A model generated the notes under the pieces. The model saw only the letters and a program-made list of their open reading frames with translations. It searched no databases and was not told the DNA's origin. The translations under genes and the position numbers were made by a program. Shown here one piece after another: positions 1 through 9,569 of a DNA stretch of 64,000 nucleotides (within the stretch, counting starts at the first letter, position 1; each line of letters opens with the position of its first letter). The stretch is from positions 1 to 64,000 of the forward strand of contig NZ_FNPK01000005.1 in the NCBI RefSeq assembly GCF_900107285.1. Direction: 5' to 3'. The DNA is from Acinetobacter kyonggiensis. GTDB taxonomy: Bacteria > Pseudomonadota > Gammaproteobacteria > Pseudomonadales > Moraxellaceae.

Positions 1-224
1 GCATGTAGTTTTTTTAGATCGATGGGTGGTTCTGTTGGAGCTTTTGATTGATCGAAAGCTTGCGAGGAAGCTGAAATCAGTTGATTTTTCCAGTCGATAA
101 TTTGGTTTTGATGAACATCAAATTCAGCACTCAATTCAGCAAGTGTTTTTTCTGCTTTAATCGCAGCAAGTGCTACCTTAGCTTTAAAATCATTTGAATG
201 ATTTCTTCTTGGTCTACGTGCCAT
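1..224 (-). CDS. IS3-family transposase OrfA, cut by window edge
   Basis: This is the N-terminal 74 residues of a small basic IS3-type OrfA that runs off the left edge of the window. It begins [20 protein letters not shown] and continues with the helix-turn-helix pattern LAELSAEFDVHQNQIIDWK typical of the DNA-binding OrfA of IS3-family elements. The ATG at 224 is preceded by a GGAG ribosome-binding site. The partner OrfB with the DDE catalytic domain would lie outside the window. The family is clear; the exact IS cannot be named from this fragment. Confidence 0.8.
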   Translation of the reverse strand, partial: MARRPRRNHSNDFKAKVALAAIKAEKTLAELSAEFDVHQNQIIDWKNQLISASSQAFDQSKAPTEPPIDLKKLH

Positions 225-308
225 AAAATACTCCATATATTGATGTTTATAACATCATTTGGGGAGCAAAATATCACTTATAAGTGTTGTTCAAATTTCC
301 TGATCCAC
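1..308 (-). mobile_element. IS3-family insertion sequence, partial
   Basis: The orfA fragment plus about 85 bp of upstream sequence form the promoter-side end of an IS3-family element. The terminal repeat probably lies near 285-308 (the stretch ending in tgatccacc), but the other end is outside the window, so the exact border is inferred only. Confidence 0.5.
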
Positions 309-699
309 CTCTCTTTTCTAACTTAGCCCAGAGAGATCACTGTCGTTACGTGTGGCTTTCGGGAGTAGACGTTACCAATCAATTGGTTCTAAGTATGGAA
401 AAGTAAAGGCAGAAATCATAGTGTGGGTTGAGGCATTTATTATCGAATGCACAGTGTAATTGTCTATATGGTACCAAAACGTCGAGCACACTTATCTAGC
501 TGAGTGAGCATATCAGCCGAAATTTTTGAATCGACAAATTTTGAAACAGTTCCATAGCTGTGCGACGCTCTAATACTTTTTAAGTTAACACTACATATCT
601 GAATCTAATAATTTAAAATTAATAGGGGTATCATACCTAGTTTATATAATGAAACCTGGTATGCTATCTACTTGGAACTATTAAAAGTAATAGACATAG
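309..699. other. gap before the methyltransferase gene
   Basis: About 390 bp without a convincing gene. A run of about 46 open codons on the minus strand, ending at a stop at 464-466, could be the tail of a decayed gene, but it has no good start and I do not recognise it. The last 80 bp hold the promoter-like region of the methyltransferase gene. Confidence 0.4.
627..668 (+). promoter_or_regulatory. candidate promoter and twin operator of the methyltransferase
   Basis: A perfect TATAAT (645-650) lies between two related sites 31 bp apart: the palindrome GGTATCATACC at 627-637 and the imperfect copy GGTATGCTATC at 658-668. The spacing of about three helical turns around a -10 box suggests a repressor or autoregulatory site. 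No clear -35 was seen, and no regulator is identified. Confidence 0.4.
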
Positions 700-2241
700 A
701 TGATTAAAGTTATTGACCTATTTGCAGGTCCTGGTGGCTTAGGCGAAGGATTTACGGCTTTCAAAACAGAAAATGGAAAGTTGCCATTTTCAATTATAGC
801 TTCTGTAGAAAAAGAGGCGAGCGCACACAGAACACTAACTTTACGTTCTTTTTATAGAAAATTTAAAAAAAATTGTGTCCCTAATGAGTATTACCAATAT
901 ATACAGGGAGAGATTACTAGAGAAACACTATTTTCTCTTTACCCAAAAGAAAGTGAGGCAGCATTAGAGGAGACACTTCAAGAACCCAAATCACTAGGTA
1001 CAGACAATCTTGAAATTCATTCAACAATTAAGCAGCGACTTGGAAAGGAAGAGGAGTTTAGAGTTGTTATAGGTGGTCCCCCTTGTCAGGCGTATTCACT
1101 AGCTGGTAGAGCTAAAAATATGAATGATCAAAAATACAATGCAAAAGAAGATATTAGGAATTTTCTTTATAAAGAATACTTAAATATACTTTGTATTGTA
1201 AATCCTCAAGTTTTTGTTATGGAAAACGTTAAAGGAATTCTTTCTTCATCAATAGATGGAGAGAAATTATTTCCACGAATAATTAATGACTTACAAAACC
1301 CATCAAAAGCAATCAAAAATTTAGACGGTGCAAATTATAAAATTTACTCTTTAGTGAAACCTGCATTAGATCCGCTTAATCCATATTATAAAGATACTTC
1401 TGACTTTGTTATAAAATCGGAAGCGTATGGAATACCTCAATCTCGGCATAGAGTTATTCTATTAGGTGTCAGAGAGGATATAAAAAAAATACCATCGACA
1501 TTAATCCCAACGGAACCAGTGAATATTGAACAAGTAATTGGTGATTTACCTCGCTTACGCAGTGGGCTATCAAAAAATGACGATACCACTGAGAACTGGA
1601 ATGAAATAATTTCCGAATTTATTAAATCAATGCCTAAACAGTTAAGCCAATTAAAATTCAATGATGTAGCACAGAGAGTTACAGGCTTTAAATCTAAACA
1701 ATTGCTAAATCTAACTCGTGGGGCTCTAGTCTATAAAGACGGTAAGCTTAAAAAGTCAAAGCTCCCAAAAACTTTGCATGATTGGGTTTTAGACCCTAAA
1801 TTAAAAAGCATTTTAAATCACGAAACTCGAGGTCATATAGTCGAAGACCTAAGGCGTTATCTCTTCTGTACAGCATTTGCGCAGGAATACTCTGAAAGGG
1901 AAAATCCGAATCCGAAATCACATGAGTTTCCAGATTTTTTAGCACCAGACCATAAAAACTGGAAATCTGGTAAATTTACAGACCGATTCAGAGTTCAAGC
2001 AAAAGGGAAATATGCAACGACAATTACCTGTCATATTTCTAAGGATGGTCATTATTTCATTCACTATGACCCGTTGCAATGTAGAAGCATTACGGTACGT
2101 GAGGCAGCTCGGATTCAAACATTTCCTGATAATTATTTTTTTGAGGGTAATAGAACTCAACAGTATGTTCAAGTTGGTAATGCGGTTCCTTCATACCTTG
2201 CAAATCAAATATCAAAAATTGTTTATGAGTTATTCACCTAA
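700..2241 (+). CDS. DNA (cytosine-5-)-methyltransferase (Dcm family)
   Basis: It transfers a methyl group from S-adenosylmethionine to C5 of cytosine in a specific DNA sequence. Family motifs appear in order: motif I DLFAGPGGLGEGF at residues 6-18, the catalytic GGPPCQAYS loop near residue 125, ENVKGIL near residue 174, the arginine motif SRHRVILLGVR near residue 247, and the closing QVGNAVPSYLA near residue 495. The region between motifs VIII and X holds the target-recognition domain, so the recognised sequence cannot be read off. At 513 aa it is longer than many family members. It is convergent with the GHKL/Z1/AIPR operon, and the two stop codons are only 27 bp apart. It probably supplies the self-marking modification for that operon, which is an inference. 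No vsr gene is adjacent. Confidence 0.93.
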   Translation: MIKVIDLFAGPGGLGEGFTAFKTENGKLPFSIIASVEKEASAHRTLTLRSFYRKFKKNCVPNEYYQYIQGEITRETLFSLYPKESEAALEETLQEPKSLGTDNLEIHSTIKQRLGKEEEFRVVIGGPPCQAYSLAGRAKNMNDQKYNAKEDIRNFLYKEYLNILCIVNPQVFVMENVKGILSSSIDGEKLFPRIINDLQNPSKAIKNLDGANYKIYSLVKPALDPLNPYYKDTSDFVIKSEAYGIPQSRHRVILLGVREDIKKIPSTLIPTEPVNIEQVIGDLPRLRSGLSKNDDTTENWNEIISEFIKSMPKQLSQLKFNDVAQRVTGFKSKQLLNLTRGALVYKDGKLKKSKLPKTLHDWVLDPKLKSILNHETRGHIVEDLRRYLFCTAFAQEYSERENPNPKSHEFPDFLAPDHKNWKSGKFTDRFRVQAKGKYATTITCHISKDGHYFIHYDPLQCRSITVREAARIQTFPDNYFFEGNRTQQYVQVGNAVPSYLANQISKIVYELFT

Positions 2242-2268
2242 GATAAATGGTAAAACGTTATCAACAAA

Positions 2269-4344
2269 CTAAATATACCCATCAGAAATTAATTGCTCTT
2301 GAATTTTCCGAATCAATAAGCATTGTTTTTCTGAGGGTATTTTTAAGGGTATTTGTATAGCAACTTTTAACAGATCTAGTTCTTTTGGATTGAGGAGATT
2401 ATTTTTAATAGCCCAATCTCGCATACGAGTCCATTCACTACCATCTACAGCTATTACTGCAATCTGTGCAGTAATACTATTATCTTGTTTTTGATTTTCA
2501 CTAGCTTTTTTTGATTCATTCATCAACTCACGAATGTCTTGCAGTGAATTCAGCATCTCAGTAGATAGAGGAATTTCAAATTCTTTTACACTGTCCCAAC
2601 AAAGCTGCATCTTCGCCCATTCCGTAACGTTGTCTTTTGGGCGATCCTCGTCAGTTAAAAGATCCAACACATGCTTGGCGATAATTGTAATTTGATCTTG
2701 CACGACAGTAGATACGGATTGTTTATCCCATATTGCACGCAAATCCATTTGTTTACCAAGTGCTTGCTCTGAAATCATATTATGCAATTTGGCAAGTGTA
2801 TAAGTAACAATATTTGCTCGATAACCTCCCTGATACCAGTCTTGATTACTAATCAGAGCCTCAGTTTTACGAAATAATATGGCTAAAGCTACATTATTTT
2901 TGAAATACTCTTCATTAAATAGTGATTCATCGCTTGTCCAATTCTTGGTAACTAATTCTGAAAAGTACATAAAGCTCTTTTGAGCACCCAAACTAACTTT
3001 ATGCGGAAACTCTTTCCAAGTATTTTGGATTTTCGCTATATCTGTTTTGGTAAGCATTTGTGCACGAGGGTTCTGAATTAAAAACTGCCGTTTCTGGGCT
3101 GGAGTTAATTTAGCCTGTTCATTTAGAAATTGTCCCCTTGCACGCTCATAGAACCAATGTGTTCCATATTGTGTTCCCATTGCTGGGGGCGTGAATATTC
3201 TGCGAGAGAATTCTTCCAATCGAATATGAAATGGGTGGTTGGCGAAGAAGTCGGCATCGCTTACTTTGTTTTGACTATTAGAATAACGAGCAATCGCTGG
3301 TATTAGCTCTCCAGCCTTTTCAGAAGGCAAGACGGAAAGCTTCATCTGGACCATTACTAAAGATAAGTCCACTGCATCTTTTTTCCCTGTTGTTCCTCTT
3401 GCTGCAATAGCTAATGATGCAGTGGTTTGACCTCCATTAACAATTTGAAGATTTTTAGCACTGACAATTTTAAGACCAGCTTCACTCTGTTCAATCACAA
3501 CATCCTCTGCCGTGGCTGCAATACCGTTATTGTATGCAAAGAACATTTCTGGCTGATTACGAATGGTTACCTGAATTTTGGCGTTGACCTTACCCTTGAT
3601 ACTAAGGAAAGTTCGAACATTACCTTCTAATAATCTGCTACCATATGTCTCGTAGACTTGAGCTAAACTTGCCCCAGGAATCATGCATAGATATGCTTGA
3701 TAATCGCCCTTTGATTCCGCTGCCTTTAGGCAGGGAAGCCCTCCACCAAACTCATTGAAATCAACAATTAGCTCATCGCGGCCTGTTGCTGAAATGTACG
3801 CTGTATGAAGTCGCGCCACATCCCAAATGTGAAACTCAGTTCCAACTCCATTCAAATGTTCTTCAGGCCAATCTTTGGCTCTGCTTTTTAGTAATCCGTC
3901 ACTAACAAGGTAGAAGCGGTACTTTGTGATTTTTGCTTGCCAATCCATTAGGTCACATGCAAAACCATGCGCTGGCTGGCTCTCTTCAATAGACCCATCT
4001 GAAAGCTTACCCTTGAGAGCCTCCTCAACAAAGGCTCGTAACATTCCAAAAGCTTTCATAGCATCAGCAGTATTAAAAGAAGGTACATCATCATCATTAG
4101 AGTAATCTACTATTAACAACGCAAGGCTGTTGTCAGCTTCATCGAAAGAGTAACCATCTAATTTCAAGTTTTTTTTCCCGATAACACCCTCAAATCTACA
4201 AACTACAAAATCTACAAATTCTTCTGCATCAGAAAGCCGTTCCCCTACATCCTCAACAAAACCTACGCGATTGAAATCAAGATTTGATTCTGCGCGCACC
4301 CTTACATTTTCTAGTAAATCCTTTCTGAATTCTTCAAGAGTCAT
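2269..4344 (-). CDS. AIPR-family protein (abortive infection phage resistance)
   Basis: A 691-aa protein with the AIPR family signature: the central segment includes VNGGQTTASLAIAA at about residues 300-313, preceded by a FFAYNNGIAATAEDV stretch characteristic of the family. AIPR proteins are named after a lactococcal abortive-infection protein and often sit in restriction-type operons; their biochemical activity is poorly known. It is the last gene of the minus-strand operon, starting 10 bp after the stop of the PD-(D/E)XK gene, so it is probably co-transcribed with the ATPase and helicase. No membrane segments are apparent. The family call is firm; a role in anti-phage defence is inferred from family and neighbours. 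Confidence 0.85.
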   Translation of the reverse strand: MTLEEFRKDLLENVRVRAESNLDFNRVGFVEDVGERLSDAEEFVDFVVCRFEGVIGKKNLKLDGYSFDEADNSLALLIVDYSNDDDVPSFNTADAMKAFGMLRAFVEEALKGKLSDGSIEESQPAHGFACDLMDWQAKITKYRFYLVSDGLLKSRAKDWPEEHLNGVGTEFHIWDVARLHTAYISATGRDELIVDFNEFGGGLPCLKAAESKGDYQAYLCMIPGASLAQVYETYGSRLLEGNVRTFLSIKGKVNAKIQVTIRNQPEMFFAYNNGIAATAEDVVIEQSEAGLKIVSAKNLQIVNGGQTTASLAIAARGTTGKKDAVDLSLVMVQMKLSVLPSEKAGELIPAIARYSNSQNKVSDADFFANHPFHIRLEEFSRRIFTPPAMGTQYGTHWFYERARGQFLNEQAKLTPAQKRQFLIQNPRAQMLTKTDIAKIQNTWKEFPHKVSLGAQKSFMYFSELVTKNWTSDESLFNEEYFKNNVALAILFRKTEALISNQDWYQGGYRANIVTYTLAKLHNMISEQALGKQMDLRAIWDKQSVSTVVQDQITIIAKHVLDLLTDEDRPKDNVTEWAKMQLCWDSVKEFEIPLSTEMLNSLQDIRELMNESKKASENQKQDNSITAQIAVIAVDGSEWTRMRDWAIKNNLLNPKELDLLKVAIQIPLKIPSEKQCLLIRKIQEQLISDGYI

Positions 4345-4354
4345 TTTGCTTAGC

Positions 4355-5311
4355 TCAAATATTGTTGGTTGTGTTTATTAAATATTTTTCACAGTCTGAT
4401 ATGTTTATCTCATATCTAACCTTGCTTACACCAGTTGCTATTATTGCGCTAGTTATACAAGGGAATCCTTCTGTAACCTCATAAGTAGATGTATCACCAA
4501 CTCGATACATGAACTCATCATATTCACTTCTGGGCGAATAACCCGTATGACTTAATCTTTCTTCAAATAAATCAGAAGCTACAATGTCATCCCATAGCAT
4601 TGATCGTATTTTTTCAACCAAGCTATTTATAGAATATGAATTTACTTCATTCAAAGTTAATGCTTCGATAAGCTCAATTACTACTAAGTAAATTGGTGAT
4701 TTAGAAACTTGAAGTTGAAACTCTGAGGAAATTAAAATCTTAATAGCTGAAGGTCTAATAGTCTTTATTTCCCAACAGCACTCATCAGCTTGAAAATCTT
4801 GAGGGGCATCAAACGGACCAACCCAAGACTTTAATGCACTATTCACGCCTAACTTATCAAATAATTTTTGTAAAAAAAGTAACTCTCCGTACAAACCTCT
4901 TATTTCTCTCTCACTTAATAAATTCAATGTTTCACGTTCAAGCAATAACCGCCAGTACGTCAGGCGGCGTAAAACAGAAGCCAAAGCTTCATCTTCACTT
5001 ATGAAATTTTTATTTGAGAAGTTAATTAGATCAGCACAAAGAAGTGAGAACATTGGTTCTAAAAGGGGGCTATCCAATGTCAAAACTAAAGCCCAACTCT
5101 CATCGTCTCGAAAATAGGATTTAATTTTGATAGCTCTCATACTTTTAATTTTTGGAGGACATGAGCCCACTACAAGCATCAATACTCTATAATTCTCTAC
5201 ACTTTTACCTATGTAAAACCTTAAAGGATGAGTGCTATCGAACAATTGAAATACTGATTCATCCGAGCCTAGTGGAAGTTTGCTCCATCTGTTAGATAGA
5301 TCTTCATGCAT
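4355..5311 (-). CDS. PD-(D/E)XK-motif protein (DUF4420-like)
   Basis: A 318-aa protein with a likely restriction-endonuclease fold. The segment GLYGELLFLQKL (about residue 140) supplies an acidic helix residue, and QDFQADECCWEIKT (about residues 171-184) gives the D...E-x-K pattern of PD-(D/E)XK nucleases. The family resembles the DUF4420 proteins found beside Z1 helicases. Its start overlaps the stop of the Z1 gene by 8 bp, suggesting translational coupling. It is the likely nuclease of the module, although AIPR could also act. The catalytic residues are read from the pattern only and were not checked against a structure. Confidence 0.75.
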   Translation of the reverse strand: MHEDLSNRWSKLPLGSDESVFQLFDSTHPLRFYIGKSVENYRVLMLVVGSCPPKIKSMRAIKIKSYFRDDESWALVLTLDSPLLEPMFSLLCADLINFSNKNFISEDEALASVLRRLTYWRLLLERETLNLLSEREIRGLYGELLFLQKLFDKLGVNSALKSWVGPFDAPQDFQADECCWEIKTIRPSAIKILISSEFQLQVSKSPIYLVVIELIEALTLNEVNSYSINSLVEKIRSMLWDDIVASDLFEERLSHTGYSPRSEYDEFMYRVGDTSTYEVTEGFPCITSAIIATGVSKVRYEINISDCEKYLINTTNNI

Positions 5312-8075
5312 AGAGTTCTTCCTCGTCTACATCTTCATCATCTACATTATCAATTTCGTTCGGTATTAAGTTACGAAGTTCAACTAGGTTAATTCGATAA
5401 GTAAAATTTTCCCCACCGTTTTTTAGCGCAGGAAATACGAGAGCTACTGCAACCATAAATTTACATTTATCTGGGAGCTCCACATAATTATTATTATCTT
5501 TGTCCTCGGGTTTTAATAAATATAACAGAAGCAATGGCTTTTGGCGTTCTTGACGATAGGCCTTTCCAGGTACTGATTTTTTTTCTTTATTTTCGGGTTT
5601 ATTCCTGAAATTATCTTCAGCAATTTTAATGACAGGTTCAGATAAGCCTATTTTTTCATGTGAGGCATCACCAAGTCGTCGCTTGTTGCCGCCTACCAAA
5701 TATGATCTTGATTCAGAATCTAATGTTACTTTGCGTCTAAGCGCTTTCGTAGGAAGACCTTGAACCAAATCTTCTGAGTCGAGCTCTCCATTCGGAAATG
5801 CTATATCCCAGTTGTCAAGAATACTATCTTTAGAATTTTTTAAGAAACGTGCTATTATAGCCGATGGGAACCTAGTGTCCAATGGATGGGATGAATATGA
5901 GTCAAGGAAATCAACAACAATTTCTTTGGGGATAGATTTCCAAAGGGGACAGCTTGCATCAACACGTTTTTCAGTACACGAATCAACCAATTCCTGAGCT
6001 AGTTGCTCTGTTTTTACATAATTTCCCAGAAGAACGTCTGACTCAGATGATAGTCGAGTCGCTTCTTTTAGTTCATTGTTTAAGTTGATTGATCCAGTTA
6101 TTACTTCAGAATCACGCATTTTATTTCTTGCGGTAATTAGGAGCGCTTCAGGATGGGCGCGGATTCTCAATCCAACATCGACTGGTTTTAATCTGGAGTT
6201 TTGCATTTGCCGAATTGAATCTCTAAGTTCATCAGATGCAACTGAAATATAAGAGTACCAATCACTAGATGCATCAGAAATCCATATTCTAAATAAATCT
6301 TCATAGCCTTTGCGGTACCCAAACCATCGCCCCATTTGCAACAAGGCATCATACATTTGTGTTCTGCGATAAAAATAACTAACACAAAGTCCCTCTAATG
6401 TTATTCCCCTAGCTAGACTATTACCTCCAACGGCAATAGTTCTTAGCCCATTTTCTTTGTAAAGTGAGTAATCTAGACTAGCTGAACCTGATTTCTGGTT
6501 TACTGTGCACAGCTGAACTGGTAGAGATGAAGAAGCCAGAACTGATTTAATTTCAGCCCAAGTTGTTCCAGAGCTTAAATACTCCGTTTCAAACAAATGG
6601 TGTAAATCTGACATTGTTGAGTTTTTTTGAGAATCAATATCTTCAAGCATAGAGTAGTGACGAATGTCTTCCTGCATTCTGCGCAAAACTCCATCGAGGA
6701 TGTCAGCTATTTGGTTTTGAATATTTGTATAGTGACTAACGTTGACCAGCATTGATCTATGTTTTTGTGAGTTGTTTCGCAAGTCCATAATTGCGTTAAC
6801 TAAAAGAAAACACTGTACTGCAGTTATTAATGACTTTGGTATCTCACTTACAATACTGTCATTTTTTAATTTTGCGATGTCAGAAGTTGTTGTGTTGTCA
6901 TCTTTGCTGATTTCGCCGAAGATATGTTCTGCGTCATTGATAGAAATTAGATGCTTTGGATCGGCCTTGTCGCCAAAAATTTTACTGGCTCCAAAATAGT
7001 TTGTAGGAGCATCAAGGGTATAAATGAAATCTCTAGGAAATAGATCATCACCTAGCATATCGCTTGTTGTTTCAGGATTAATGAATACATTTGCGAATGG
7101 AGTTGCTGTGAATCCGATATAACTCGAACGAGGGAATACTTTTAATAAATTCCTAATACTTGAATTAATAGCTGTAGCTTTTTTCGGATTGGTGTTAACA
7201 GAGGCGTTGTCTGCTTCATCATCGATCAACAATAGAGGTAAATTTATTTTACCTGCATTATTGGCATTGTAAGTAATTAGCCAGTTCGTAAGATTTTCTA
7301 AAACTTTTTTATTTTTCTTAACAACCAATAAAACAGGCTCGCTATAGTTTTTTAGTTTAAATCCTAATTGGTTTGCTGTAGTTTCTTTGAAGTCGGACAT
7401 CGTAGATGTGAAAACGCCCGCACCCTTATCTGGATTAATAAGACCAACGCCAACTAGTCTCCGTTGAAGCGTGCGATTTACGATACCTGCACTTTCCAAT
7501 CCGACAAAACCAGAGTCTAATCGCTCCTGTGTCTGACGCCGTAAACTTTCTAGAGTACCTGTAAGTAAAATTACAAGCTTATATCCTGAGTCTGCGGCTT
7601 TACATATTAATCCAGTATAGTTAGAGGTTTTACCTGATTGTACATCACCCATTACCATTCCGCGCTTAGACCATCCTGATTCATTGAATGGATCACCCAC
7701 TCGATCCAAAATTTCATCTGTAACCTTATCAAGGGAATCTACTACTTTGTGTGGCCATCCTTGACGAAGCAGATCTGTTTTGTAGCGACCCCAGTAAAAT
7801 GGATCGATTTCGGATTTTCGTGCCGAAAGCCAAGGATCTGAATTGTCTTCAACACAGCTACCCAACTCCATATAGATAGTTAAGCTTTCGTGAAGACGTT
7901 TAATGATTTGATCATACTCTTCATTTTCAACTGAGAATGCTGGAATATGACGTAAATCACTCGCCATTTTTGAAATGTCTTCTTCAGTTGGAATATTGCT
8001 ATTAAAGCATCCGCGAATAGTCTGTTCTAATCTAAGAGCATTCTCTGATAGTTTTATTGCTTTTTTACTCTTCAT
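5304..8075 (-). CDS. Z1-domain superfamily II helicase/ATPase
   Basis: A 923-aa helicase-like ATPase. Visible motifs are Walker A GDVQSGKT at residues 143-150, the DEAD-like LLLIDDEADNAS near residue 285, GFTATPFANVF near residue 325, and the C-terminal helicase block RGITLEGL (about 555) followed by QMGRWFGYRKG (about 583). The block around residues 400-650 matches the Z1 domain, which is known from restriction-type operons. It overlaps the upstream GHKL gene by 11 bp and the downstream nuclease-like gene by 8 bp, so the products are probably made together. The C-terminal end is very acidic. It probably translocates on or remodels DNA for the nuclease; that role is inferred. Confidence 0.88.
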   Translation of the reverse strand: MKSKKAIKLSENALRLEQTIRGCFNSNIPTEEDISKMASDLRHIPAFSVENEEYDQIIKRLHESLTIYMELGSCVEDNSDPWLSARKSEIDPFYWGRYKTDLLRQGWPHKVVDSLDKVTDEILDRVGDPFNESGWSKRGMVMGDVQSGKTSNYTGLICKAADSGYKLVILLTGTLESLRRQTQERLDSGFVGLESAGIVNRTLQRRLVGVGLINPDKGAGVFTSTMSDFKETTANQLGFKLKNYSEPVLLVVKKNKKVLENLTNWLITYNANNAGKINLPLLLIDDEADNASVNTNPKKATAINSSIRNLLKVFPRSSYIGFTATPFANVFINPETTSDMLGDDLFPRDFIYTLDAPTNYFGASKIFGDKADPKHLISINDAEHIFGEISKDDNTTTSDIAKLKNDSIVSEIPKSLITAVQCFLLVNAIMDLRNNSQKHRSMLVNVSHYTNIQNQIADILDGVLRRMQEDIRHYSMLEDIDSQKNSTMSDLHHLFETEYLSSGTTWAEIKSVLASSSLPVQLCTVNQKSGSASLDYSLYKENGLRTIAVGGNSLARGITLEGLCVSYFYRRTQMYDALLQMGRWFGYRKGYEDLFRIWISDASSDWYSYISVASDELRDSIRQMQNSRLKPVDVGLRIRAHPEALLITARNKMRDSEVITGSINLNNELKEATRLSSESDVLLGNYVKTEQLAQELVDSCTEKRVDASCPLWKSIPKEIVVDFLDSYSSHPLDTRFPSAIIARFLKNSKDSILDNWDIAFPNGELDSEDLVQGLPTKALRRKVTLDSESRSYLVGGNKRRLGDASHEKIGLSEPVIKIAEDNFRNKPENKEKKSVPGKAYRQERQKPLLLLYLLKPEDKDNNNYVELPDKCKFMVAVALVFPALKNGGENFTYRINLVELRNLIPNEIDNVDDEDVDEEELYA

Positions 8076-9546
8076 TTTTTTCTAATTCCTTTACAATTTT
8101 TCTCGTAATTTCAGTGTTTTGATTAAATGGTTCTATTAAATGAAGACTTGCCAAGAAGCTCAGTCGTAATTCTGCATTCATTTTCGTTGTGTCTAATATA
8201 CTTATAACCATCTCTCGTAGTCGACTCTCTACGTTTTCTTCATTTGGAGTTGCTCGAACGTCTGAAGCCATTCTTGAATACAGAGCTTCTGAAGGGAAGG
8301 AGCTTTCAATTGTGTTTAATACGCTTTCAAACGAACCCTTTTGATCTTTTGGTAGCGTATCTGCAAAGATTTTAATTAATGGGTGATCTCTATTAATATC
8401 AAAACGCACCCCATCTCTATTAAGAACCTCATGCCAACCCGTTGTTATTTCCCCTTTTGGTACGTTCCGTCCACGAAAAATTATAGTTCGACCACTTACT
8501 TGTCTTATCCGATCTATAGTTCTTCGTAAATTAGTGCGTACAGTTTCTGGAGGAAATGCCGCAGATTTTTTTACATCTAATGTCCATAAATGATCGAGTG
8601 TATTGGGTATATCGACACGAACACGAGCTAATTTACTGAGTTCATCTTTTCTAGCAAGACGAAACCAAGTTCCCCATATTATCAATCGACGGTTACGATA
8701 GATGTAAAAACCTTGCAAACTACGTAAGCCTAAATTCCCACCTGCTTGATTAACTGCAGACTGACTAAGCTTACTCACATGCGGAAGAATATATGGTTTC
8801 ACAACAACTTTATGGCCTTCAACCTTAAAGCTATCTTCATCAAGATGCTGTGTAGCCGTATGATCAGATAGGAAGGGATTGATAGAGGGTAGAGCAAGGT
8901 TGTTCATGGAAATTGAAATGCGGGAGCGACCAGGTTCAGGGCTTATAAATCTATGGAAAACTAATGCTAAATGGTTTCTAGCAATATCCATTTGCTCTCC
9001 TATAGCAGATACTAGAGAACTTTCACCTGCCGCCAATCGGTCAAGTTGCTGCCAATGGACAATTGTCCCAGCTCCCCATTCCTGTAAGTCCGCTACATTA
9101 GGTATTGAGGAGATTTCATGTTCGTTAAGCTCTAACATGACCCAAGCCTTTTTCTCCAAAATGACATCTAGATCCCAGCAAAAAGCCGTAAGACTGCCAT
9201 CCTTCGTTAATGAAACAACAGTCATTTTCCTACATTGAGAAAGAGAAGATGTTTTTAGTCCCAGACCATAGCGCCCAAGATCATCAAGCGCTCGAACGTC
9301 TCGAGGATTAGTACTTCCATGACGCATAGCATCCATCAAGACTTCTCTAGACATTCCGATCCCATTATCGACAATCGCAATGTAGGGATCATCATCGTAA
9401 GGTCGATATTCTATCTTAATCTGTTTTGCCTTAGCGGAAATGCTGTTATCTATCAAATCAGCAAGTGCTGACTCTAAGGAGTAACCTATAGATCTCATGG
9501 ACTCTAGCAAAGAAGGTGCGTGGGGTGGGTTTTCTATTTCTTTCAT
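8065..9546 (-). CDS. MORC/MutL-like GHKL ATPase
   Basis: A 493-aa protein with an N-terminal GHKL (gyrase-Hsp90-kinase-MutL) ATP-binding fold. The N box is ESALADLIDNS, with E26, D30 and N34; the G1 box is DNGIGM at 60-65; the G2 lid is GRYGLGLKTS at 91-100. A second alpha/beta domain follows, with a LQGFYIYRNRRLI segment resembling the transducer domain of MutL and MORC proteins. Proteins of this type were linked to restriction-like operons by comparative genomics. It is the first gene of the four-gene minus-strand operon, so it may be the ATP-gated sensor or clamp. No HATPase-kinase H box or receiver domain is present, which argues against a sensor kinase. Confidence 0.87.
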   Translation of the reverse strand: MKEIENPPHAPSLLESMRSIGYSLESALADLIDNSISAKAKQIKIEYRPYDDDPYIAIVDNGIGMSREVLMDAMRHGSTNPRDVRALDDLGRYGLGLKTSSLSQCRKMTVVSLTKDGSLTAFCWDLDVILEKKAWVMLELNEHEISSIPNVADLQEWGAGTIVHWQQLDRLAAGESSLVSAIGEQMDIARNHLALVFHRFISPEPGRSRISISMNNLALPSINPFLSDHTATQHLDEDSFKVEGHKVVVKPYILPHVSKLSQSAVNQAGGNLGLRSLQGFYIYRNRRLIIWGTWFRLARKDELSKLARVRVDIPNTLDHLWTLDVKKSAAFPPETVRTNLRRTIDRIRQVSGRTIIFRGRNVPKGEITTGWHEVLNRDGVRFDINRDHPLIKIFADTLPKDQKGSFESVLNTIESSFPSEALYSRMASDVRATPNEENVESRLREMVISILDTTKMNAELRLSFLASLHLIEPFNQNTEITRKIVKELEKNEE

Positions 9547-9569
9547 GACTACTCTTAGTTTTATATATT

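Noticed and set aside
464..606. Open reading stretch on the minus strand of about 46 codons ending at 464, possibly the tail of a gene.
   Set aside because: There is no start codon with a ribosome-binding site and no recognised family, and open runs of this length occur by chance in AT-rich DNA; it is only mentioned in the gap entry.
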